From NCBI GenBank assembly GCA_016786465.1, contig JAEUWC010000026.1:148866-212865 (forward strand): DNA of 64,000 nt. The letters are read 5' to 3'. The notes under the pieces were generated by a model that searched no databases, was not told the DNA's origin, and worked only from the letters and a program-made list of their open reading frames with translations. Numbering within the stretch: position 1 is the stretch's first letter; every line of letters starts with the position of its first letter. Positions 57,455 to 64,000 of the stretch are shown here, one piece after another. The DNA comes from Bdellovibrionales bacterium. GTDB taxonomy: Bacteria > Bdellovibrionota > UBA1018. Made by a program: the position numbers and the translations under genes.

Positions 57455-59520
57455 AAAAATATTCTCTGACTAAAGCAGTACTGGGTGCTTATTTTATTCA
57501 GAATGGGGTTATTTCACATGCCGATGGCTCATTCTCAAAAGCCTACGAACTAGAGCCGTTACCAAGTGGACTACTAGAAGAAGCGTTTGAAGGACAAACT
57601 TCAGATGCCTTTTTCGCAAAGCTATCTGATCTTTTGACGAAACTCCCCAATATGATTGATGCGCAGATTCTCGTATCTCGAAGAAGTATTCGAGATGACA
57701 GTAAAGGCTTTATTACGAAACTCTACGCTTTTGAGAAGGTTCAAAAAGCTGAGAGCTATTCACATTTGAATGCTCTTTTGAACGAACTAAAACTAAACCA
57801 AGCGCCACTCACTCAAGCAGGATGGCTAGAGCTAATGAGTGGCTTCTTTGGTGATGGTGTTTTTGTATCGAAGCTACCCGATATAACTTGGGACAAAGAC
57901 AGCATAACAATTGGTGACCGTATCGTACGAGCACTGTCCGTAACTGAGCTACCTCAAATTACATGGAAAGGCTGTCTTCAGCCAATCTTTGAAAATCCTA
58001 ACGAGTTTATTTTATCTGTACGCTTTAATTTGCCAGATCGTACAAAAATTAAACGCCAACTTGAGACAAAAAGACGAGTAAGCCACGCTCTATCGATTTC
58101 AAGTTCACTCGAAGTTCGAAATATCGAGTCGAACTCGGTTTTAAGTTCATCGGAGGAAACTCTCGAAAGAATTTTGGTAGGAAAAGAAACTCTATTTGAA
58201 ATTTCAGTAGGAGTGATTTTATCGGGCGATAAAGAGCATACCTTATCAACCGCACGCGACATGGAACGTGTGGTGTCTGGAATTGGAAATGCTGGAATCT
58301 TTATGGAAGGTATTGGAACCCTGCCCGTGTTTCAAAGCCATATTCCAGGCAATAAGGTTCTTGGTATTCGAAAATTGCCCGTTTTGTCAGAAAACTTGGC
58401 TCACATGCTACCGATCTTTCACGACTATTCGAGGCAGAACGATTCATCGACTCTACAGCTACGCTCTCGCAGTGATGAAAAGTCAAATTTGAATTTGTTT
58501 TCAAAAGAGAATCTCAATTACAACTCGTTTATTTGTGGCGCTTCGGGATCTGGAAAAAGTTTTTTAATGAATGCGATTTTGCTTTCTACACTAAAAGACG
58601 ATTCGCGAACAAGGCTTTGTATTTTTGATGTTGGAGGGTCATACCGAAAGATTGTTGAATCGCAAGGAGGCAAAAGCACGTCTTTAAGCTTCAATGAAGC
58701 AAGAGCACTCATTGCGACATTTTTAGGTATGTATCCTGTCAATTCACAAGGGTTCTTTAGAGCATTTATCGAAACACTTTGTGGATCTGGTTCACACATC
58801 ACACACTCACATTTGGTTGCGATGGATGATCTTCTGAAAGAACTCGAAGACCAGACCCTTTCTATTGCAAAGCTAATCAAAAACGCATCAACACGTAGTG
58901 AGCGGTTTTATCAGGATATTGCTCATTGGTTAAAACCTCATTTGGGGTTTGATGAAATCGATCCAAGACCCGATTTGATTTCGCTCATACGCTCGTCGGT
59001 GTCAGCGTTTGATTTCAAAGAATTAGACTCTGATCCTGTACTTCAAAAAACGACAATTCTACTTCTTACTGAACTACTCTGGCGCGATCTCGTGGATGGC
59101 CGCCATTCGCGTACACTTGTGGTGTTCGATGAGGTATGGCGCTTCTTTGCTCATAGTAAGGGATTTCTGGAGGAGATGTATCGAACTCTCCGCAAGTACA
59201 AGGCAGGAATCGTATCTATTACTCAAAATCTTGCTGACTACGGAGATGAGGCATTTGCCAAAATGCTTTTTACAAACAGCTTCACTAAAATATTTCTTCA
59301 AAATGGTGCAACTGCTGAGTTTCTTAAAAATACGTTCGACTTGCCAGAGAGCGATATTCAGCGGGCATTGTCGGTGACTTCAAAAAAGCCTTATTTCTCA
59401 GAATTTTTTGCGCTCACTCCTGTAATGAGTCAGGTTTTTAGATTGCATCCAACCCAAGAATTCTACGCATTAGCAAATACTGAAAACATTTCTTTTAACC
59501 AAAATATGGAGGCCAATTGA
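57451..59520 (+). CDS. VirB4/TrbE-like ATPase
   Basis: A 689-residue conjugation ATPase. Seen: an N-terminal domain of about 350 residues, Walker A GASGSGKS (about 363-370), Walker B VVFDEVWRF (near 558) and the SITQNLADYGDEAF region typical of VirB4. It drives pilus assembly and interacts with VirB3, VirB6 and VirD4. Stop overlaps a TTG start of the next gene (TTGA). Confidence 0.9.
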   Translation: MKKYSLTKAVLGAYFIQNGVISHADGSFSKAYELEPLPSGLLEEAFEGQTSDAFFAKLSDLLTKLPNMIDAQILVSRRSIRDDSKGFITKLYAFEKVQKAESYSHLNALLNELKLNQAPLTQAGWLELMSGFFGDGVFVSKLPDITWDKDSITIGDRIVRALSVTELPQITWKGCLQPIFENPNEFILSVRFNLPDRTKIKRQLETKRRVSHALSISSSLEVRNIESNSVLSSSEETLERILVGKETLFEISVGVILSGDKEHTLSTARDMERVVSGIGNAGIFMEGIGTLPVFQSHIPGNKVLGIRKLPVLSENLAHMLPIFHDYSRQNDSSTLQLRSRSDEKSNLNLFSKENLNYNSFICGASGSGKSFLMNAILLSTLKDDSRTRLCIFDVGGSYRKIVESQGGKSTSLSFNEARALIATFLGMYPVNSQGFFRAFIETLCGSGSHITHSHLVAMDDLLKELEDQTLSIAKLIKNASTRSERFYQDIAHWLKPHLGFDEIDPRPDLISLIRSSVSAFDFKELDSDPVLQKTTILLLTELLWRDLVDGRHSRTLVVFDEVWRFFAHSKGFLEEMYRTLRKYKAGIVSITQNLADYGDEAFAKMLFTNSFTKIFLQNGATAEFLKNTFDLPESDIQRALSVTSKKPYFSEFFALTPVMSQVFRLHPTQEFYALANTENISFNQNMEAN

Positions 59521-60197
59521 AAAAGTATATTGTCATTATCTGTTTGTGTACATTTGTGCCGTTGAAGCCAACTTATGCAGACCTCTGGGGTGGCGACCTG
59601 CCACTGCTCACACAAATCGTGTTCAATACCTTGCACACGATGTACGAGCTTCAACGGCAATCGCAGCTGCTGAATGATGAAATGGCAGGAATTAAAGACC
59701 GAATCCATCGCATCCAAACTATTGCTGAAGTCGTGCAACCTTCTCAATGGGATAGATGGAAAGATCCTGCCGAGGCTATGAGGCGAATTAAGGTCATTTA
59801 CCATAACATTCCGAAAGAGTATCGAAGCGAAAAATCCGATCAAATCGAAGAAGAGATTTCAAAAGCCATGAATATGATTTCAAAAGTGAGTGCTGGCGCA
59901 AACTCGAGTTTTCATTCGGGCAAAGAGCTAGAGCGTCGTGGTGCAGACGCGTCTCCTGGTGTTGCGCAAAAACTGACAGCGTCTGGTGTAGGTTCGCTCG
60001 TCGCGATGGAAGCTCAAACTCAAGTGATTCAAAGTCACATTGTAAGTTTATTGGCACAACAGTTGGCAGATTCGAGCGAAAAAGAAACACGTTCTATTAC
60101 AAACAGGGGTCAGTCGTTTAATTCTGTATCAAGTAGTCTTAAGGCTGAGGAAAACTTGTTTTCTTCACTTGCACTCGGATTAAAGGTGATGCCGTGA
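59517..60197 (+). CDS. VirB5/TrbJ-like protein
   Basis: A 226-residue exported protein: signal peptide ending about PTYA, two long amphipathic helices, and SPGVAQKLTASGVGSLVAM, a phrase characteristic of TrbJ/VirB5-type minor pilins. TTG start overlaps the VirB4 stop (TTGA), with GGAGG four bases upstream. It should sit at the pilus base or tip. Followed by a GTG start in the VirB6 gene. Confidence 0.78.
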   Translation: MKKYIVIICLCTFVPLKPTYADLWGGDLPLLTQIVFNTLHTMYELQRQSQLLNDEMAGIKDRIHRIQTIAEVVQPSQWDRWKDPAEAMRRIKVIYHNIPKEYRSEKSDQIEEEISKAMNMISKVSAGANSSFHSGKELERRGADASPGVAQKLTASGVGSLVAMEAQTQVIQSHIVSLLAQQLADSSEKETRSITNRGQSFNSVSSSLKAEENLFSSLALGLKVMP

Positions 60198-61096
60198 CGA
60201 AATACGCACTACCTGCGATAGAGGAATACGAAAAACTTCTCCCAGTCGCAAAGCAAATCTATCTTCAGACCAGTCAACTGGGTTGGCAGATGCTACTCCC
60301 CCTTTTCTTGGTGTCAGTTGCAATCGGCTACACAAGCGATCTTGGTATTACTGGGTCGATTCTAGTACGACTAAAACGTCTTTTTCTCGTTGCACTTCTG
60401 CTTGTAGCTTTTCCAACTATTGCAGAATTTTTACAAATACTCGGTGTTGAGATCGCTAAATCAATCGATAACATGAGTGGGATCGACATGGTTCTTGAGG
60501 CTGCATCAAAGCGAGCTGAAGCCTACTCGTTTGATCTTCAGGGACTATTAAATCTAGGAGCTGATCTCATTATGGGGGCGCTAGTTATCTTCAGTTTTCT
60601 GATCTTAGTCGTAGCGCGCTTTCTATTGATAGCGTTTCAACATTTCTATTGGTTTTTACTGATTGCACTGGGTCCGTTCTTGATTTTAGCGTGCTTGTTT
60701 GAATCGTCTGCTGGCGTAACAAAAAATCTTTTCAAAAACATGATTCAAATCTCTTCATGGCCAATTGTCTGGTCGATACTTTCGGCATTTCTAAAAGCAA
60801 TGCCTTTCGCAGCGGCTTACCAGGGTCTTGGAGGATTTGTGACAATCATCACTCTTAATTTGATTATTGCTACTGCTCTTCTACTTAGTCCCTTTTTAGT
60901 TTCGCAGTTATGTGAAGGCGTAAGCCTTAGTGTTGGTGAAACTCTTAAAAATGGCGCTATGAGAGCTGTTGCTTACGCAAATCCAAAAATGGCAGCCATA
61001 AACGCCGTAAATCGAGCAAGTTCGGTCACACAAAAAGGCGTCCAAATGGCAAGTCAAAGATTTGCTAAACCACCACACTATCCGGGAGGTAGATAA
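60194..61096 (+). CDS. VirB6/TrbL-like inner-membrane channel protein
   Basis: A 300-residue polytopic protein with about six membrane helices (LFLVSVAIGYTSDLGI, LFLVALLLVAFPTIAE, LIMGALVIFSFLILVVAR, FYWFLLIALGPFLILAC) and a conserved tail, as in VirB6/TrbL. GTG start overlaps the previous stop (GTGA). It would form part of the channel across the inner membrane. Confidence 0.82.
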   Translation: MTKYALPAIEEYEKLLPVAKQIYLQTSQLGWQMLLPLFLVSVAIGYTSDLGITGSILVRLKRLFLVALLLVAFPTIAEFLQILGVEIAKSIDNMSGIDMVLEAASKRAEAYSFDLQGLLNLGADLIMGALVIFSFLILVVARFLLIAFQHFYWFLLIALGPFLILACLFESSAGVTKNLFKNMIQISSWPIVWSILSAFLKAMPFAAAYQGLGGFVTIITLNLIIATALLLSPFLVSQLCEGVSLSVGETLKNGAMRAVAYANPKMAAINAVNRASSVTQKGVQMASQRFAKPPHYPGGR

Positions 61097-61785
61097 TGAA
61101 ATCCTTTTTTCTTCTTACTTTATTTTCACTGAATGCTTCTGCTGCTACTCAAGTTCCATCTGCGCCGTTTCCGATATTTCTAAAATCAGGTTATAGCACC
61201 GTTTTGGAGTTTGAGGAGATGCCAAGTCGCGTGGTTTTAGGTGATGGCCAAGCCTTTCAGGTCGAACGACTCGAACGCTCCATTATTATCAAAACACTTA
61301 CTCCGTATGCTTCAACCAATATGTTTGTTTACTTCAGGTCTGGGGAAACAAAACTTTTCGTGTTGACGGCATCTGAGGACGCTCAACCTACTTATTACAA
61401 AAAATTTGAAACTCAGCTTAAAATGCCAGAAAGCACATCTGAAGGCGTGCAGCCCAAACGATTCACTCGTTCTAGTCGAGTGCGACTCGTGCAGTTCGAT
61501 ACCAAAAAAGATTATCTCACTATCGAAGCCGAAATCATGGCTGATGCAAATGAGATCATAAGGCCGAACTGGGCATTGGTTAGGCTCAAGCAGGGATCAA
61601 AAATCACTACGCCTGTTAAGCTTTGGTCAGAACGTAAGGACATTCAAAAAGACTCATCAGTCAAATCACGATTTGTGTTTGCAAAACCAAATGTCACGCG
61701 CAGCCTTGAGGGGGCATTTTTAGTCATACCACTTGCAAACGATACGCGAACGATCTCTCTGCCACTTAAAGGGGGTCGCTCTTGA
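61096..61785 (+). CDS. VirB9-like outer-membrane core protein
   Basis: A 229-residue exported protein. The N-terminal domain (STVLEFEEMPSRVVLGDGQA, ERLERSIIIKTLTPYASTN, MFVYFRSGETKLFVL) matches VirB9/TrbG-type secretin-like proteins; the C-terminal half is shorter and atypical. ATG overlaps the previous stop by one base (TAATG). In VirB systems this protein lines the outer-membrane ring with VirB7 and VirB10. Confidence 0.72.
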   Translation: MKSFFLLTLFSLNASAATQVPSAPFPIFLKSGYSTVLEFEEMPSRVVLGDGQAFQVERLERSIIIKTLTPYASTNMFVYFRSGETKLFVLTASEDAQPTYYKKFETQLKMPESTSEGVQPKRFTRSSRVRLVQFDTKKDYLTIEAEIMADANEIIRPNWALVRLKQGSKITTPVKLWSERKDIQKDSSVKSRFVFAKPNVTRSLEGAFLVIPLANDTRTISLPLKGGRS

Positions 61786-62615
61786 ATAATCCCAATTCAC
61801 CGATGAATCGGATTAAACGCAATCTCAAAGAAAGATGGTCGAGTGAGGACTATCCGGGTGCAGAACCCCGCTTTCAAATCATACTTTTTATCAAAGACGT
61901 TGCGGTTTTTGTGATGCTGCCGTTGATTGTTTCTTTAGCTGCTAAATCGTTCAGCGGAGTTAACCCAGCAGGCCGAAAACCACAAACTACTGCTAGGCGC
62001 GATCTGTATATGGGAGATCATAATAAATCGCAAATTATCGATTTTGAGTCTGGCACTCGTGCTGTCGGGCGCGAAATATCTGCACAGTATGGCGTATTGA
62101 GAAAATCACCAGGGTCATTGGTTCGGATTAAACTCATGAACGTCGTTGAAACTTATTCTACTGCGCCTGTTCACGCCCAAATTGTTGATCGTGGGCTTGG
62201 AAACTCGCTCATGGGAGGCGTTTTAATAGGAGATGCTAATCCAGACCCAGCGTTTGAACGAATCAATATATCTTTTCGGTTTGCTCGAGATCCTAAACGC
62301 GACAACGTAGCAATTCCCATTACAGCGAGGGCATTGAGCTTAGACGGAACTCTTGGCCTTATTGCAGCTAAGAAAGAAGGTTTCTTTGCTCGTTCTGCGT
62401 ATGGTTCAGCTAACGGGATGGCTCAGAATGCTAGCGGCGGCGGATCAAATGTAGATTTAAAAGAGGTTTTGTTTCGTGCTTTGACATCAGGACTCGTTCA
62501 AGAATTTGGCAAGACATCCCAAGTAGAACAAAATCGTTCACAAGTTTTAACTCTTCAACCCAGTAATGAGTTTTTTGCAGAATTAACTGACTTTTTCCCG
62601 GGCGGTTCAAAATGA
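61782..62615 (+). CDS. VirB10/TrbI-like protein (short form)
   Basis: A 277-residue protein with an N-terminal membrane helix (VAVFVMLPLIVSLAA) and a C-terminal beta-rich domain (GSLVRIKLMNVVETYS, PVHAQIVDRGLGNSLMGGVLIG) typical of VirB10/TrbI; the proline-rich periplasmic segment usual in VirB10 is missing. Starts at TTG overlapping the previous stop. Links inner and outer membranes in the secretion channel. Confidence 0.75.
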   Translation: MNNPNSPMNRIKRNLKERWSSEDYPGAEPRFQIILFIKDVAVFVMLPLIVSLAAKSFSGVNPAGRKPQTTARRDLYMGDHNKSQIIDFESGTRAVGREISAQYGVLRKSPGSLVRIKLMNVVETYSTAPVHAQIVDRGLGNSLMGGVLIGDANPDPAFERINISFRFARDPKRDNVAIPITARALSLDGTLGLIAAKKEGFFARSAYGSANGMAQNASGGGSNVDLKEVLFRALTSGLVQEFGKTSQVEQNRSQVLTLQPSNEFFAELTDFFPGGSK

Positions 62616-64000
62616 TTTCTGAAGGATTTATTTTGGTCAGTCTTTTGATTGTACTCATTGGATCTGCATTAAAAGATTATTTTTCAAGTCTGACTTATCT
62701 CGAATCTATCTTGATTGGATCTATTTGCGCTTCGAGCTTTGTTATTATCTTAGGTTTACTTTGGGAGTTCAAATCAAAATCAGCTAAGGAGTGGCAAAAA
62801 CGCCGAAAGCTTTGGGCAGAAATTCCAAAAATACTTACTATTGCATCTGATCAGTCTGTATTTTTAGGACAAGACGATTATCTGAAATCGAAACTTTATC
62901 TACCTGATTCTATTCGCAGACGTCACGTTCATGTTTTAGGGGCAACAGGTTCAGGAAAAACCGAAAGCGTTATTTTAAATTTTCTTAAACAAGACGTGAG
63001 ACGTGGTTTTGGTGGAATCATTCTTGATGCCAAAGGAGATCATTCTTTTGTTGAAGCTCTTCAAAGCTTTGTGCCCAAAGAGCGGCTGAAAATTTTTGAT
63101 CTAGGGTCTGAACTAAGTGCAACTTATGACCCTCTAGCAGCAGGGACAGGGCTTGAATCTGCTCAGCGGCTCTTTTCATCGCTTACTTGGAGTGAAGAGT
63201 ATTATAAATCAAAAGCTCTTTCTACGATTCAAAGATTGTTTCAATCTCATATTCAGAAAGCAAAGCGAAACCCGACGCTCAAGAATTTAAGCTTCTATCT
63301 CGACGACCCTAATTTATTTTCAGATATGGTTAAAAGTGAAGTTTATCCAAGTAAAATGGCGTTGCAGGATTTCAAGGAACTCTCTGGACTTCGAGATCAG
63401 ATTCGAACGCTTTGTACGGGTCATTTAGAAAATACGCTTTCTCCGACTGATACTGGCGATCTTGATCTGAGTGCGGCGAAAGACGGTGCGGTAATTTACT
63501 TTAGACTTCAAAGCCTCATGTCCCCACAGCTAGTAGGCATTGTCGGAAAACTAGTGATCAATCATTTGAGTTATCTTGCTGGAGTCTCGCATCGAGACGG
63601 GACGACTGAAAATCGGACTAGCCCATTTATTCCTACATATTTGGATGAATTTGCATCATTTGCGTGTCCTGAGTTTGCTGATTTGATTTCGAAGGCCAGA
63701 TCAGCGGGTTTAGCGCTTCATTTTTCACATCAAAGTGTTGGTGATGTTGCCGAAGTATCGGAAGGTTTTTTGAGTCGCATCACTGACAACGCTGGCACTA
63801 AAATTGTACTCCGAATTAGCGATCCAGATTCGGCAGAATTTTTTGCGCGATCTTTTGGGACACGATTATATCAGAAGGTCACCCAGAAACTAACTCGTGC
63901 TGAAGACTTAGACGACCTGGAACTGGCAGGTGAAGGTTCGCTTCGTGAGGCACATCAGTTTCGTGCGTCACCGGATATGCTGAAAACACTACCTACAGGC
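62612..64000 (+). CDS. VirD4/TraG-type coupling protein, 3' truncated by window
   Basis: The frame opens with ATGA at 62612 and runs to the end of the window without a stop, giving at least 463 residues. Seen: two N-terminal membrane helices, Walker A GATGSGKT (about 110-117), DAKGD, and a Walker B region YLDEFASFACPEF followed by KARSAGLALHFSHQ, which identify a coupling protein. It feeds relaxase-DNA complexes into the secretion channel. The C-terminus lies beyond the window. Confidence 0.88.
   Translation, partial: MISEGFILVSLLIVLIGSALKDYFSSLTYLESILIGSICASSFVIILGLLWEFKSKSAKEWQKRRKLWAEIPKILTIASDQSVFLGQDDYLKSKLYLPDSIRRRHVHVLGATGSGKTESVILNFLKQDVRRGFGGIILDAKGDHSFVEALQSFVPKERLKIFDLGSELSATYDPLAAGTGLESAQRLFSSLTWSEEYYKSKALSTIQRLFQSHIQKAKRNPTLKNLSFYLDDPNLFSDMVKSEVYPSKMALQDFKELSGLRDQIRTLCTGHLENTLSPTDTGDLDLSAAKDGAVIYFRLQSLMSPQLVGIVGKLVINHLSYLAGVSHRDGTTENRTSPFIPTYLDEFASFACPEFADLISKARSAGLALHFSHQSVGDVAEVSEGFLSRITDNAGTKIVLRISDPDSAEFFARSFGTRLYQKVTQKLTRAEDLDDLELAGEGSLREAHQFRASPDMLKTLPTG

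Noticed and set aside
1..64000. tRNA, rRNA, CRISPR array or insertion sequence
   Set aside because: No cloverleaf-like stretch with CCA, no regularly spaced identical repeats with spacers, and no transposase-like protein was recognised by reading.

Overview
The window comes from a diderm (Gram-negative-type) bacterium: it encodes an RND pump with a TolC-type outer-membrane partner, lipoproteins, a two-component system and a VirB/Trb-like type IV secretion system. I cannot fix the taxon; the gene style would fit Bdellovibrionota or another proteobacterium-like lineage, which is inference. I recognised no tRNA, rRNA, CRISPR array, insertion sequence or integrase. The three main parts (metal efflux and chromate cargo, defence cassette, conjugation genes) read like accessory DNA of a plasmid or integrative conjugative element, with a GC-richer phage genome lodged inside it.

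Layout. 1-5477: plus-strand operon for a heavy-metal-type RND pump, a small periplasmic protein and a TolC-like channel, then an intrinsic terminator and a small lipoprotein gene. 5480 to about 36300: an almost gap-free, mostly minus-strand podovirus-like (pro)phage. Read right to left it carries a replication initiator, a DnaC-like loader, a small second island of structural genes, a DUF1064-type nuclease, a two-repressor control region on the plus strand, a MORN-like protein coupled to a stand-alone response regulator, then terminase, portal, scaffold, capsid, a seven-bladed propeller protein, lysis genes, tail proteins, two acetyltransferases and internal virion proteins. No integrase was seen.

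36300-42484: a regulator with palindromic operators, a GIY-YIG nuclease, and a tight minus-strand operon HTH / HNH-like / SIR2 / HerA. SIR2-HerA is a known anti-phage NADase system; the two upstream genes make it an extended version and this is the most interesting system in the window.

42485-47308: plus-strand operon of a lipocalin-like protein, a periplasmic binding protein without a transporter, a histidine kinase, a sigma-54-dependent response regulator and a helical-repeat protein, probably a three-component sensory system. 47322-54945: an eight-gene minus-strand operon with the ChrA chromate transporter, a ChrB C-terminal-domain protein, a ferric-type ABC transporter and exported proteins; a full-length ChrB regulator is divergent at 55043-56035 across overlapping promoters with a 14-bp palindrome.

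56327-64000: conjugation operon (zinc ribbon, small protein, VirB2, VirB3, VirB4, VirB5/TrbJ, VirB6/TrbL, VirB9-like, VirB10-like and a VirD4-type coupling protein cut by the window end), with start codons overlapping stops from gene to gene. Its leader holds a cluster of TGAGACT boxes that also occur upstream of the sensory operon, suggesting a shared regulator.
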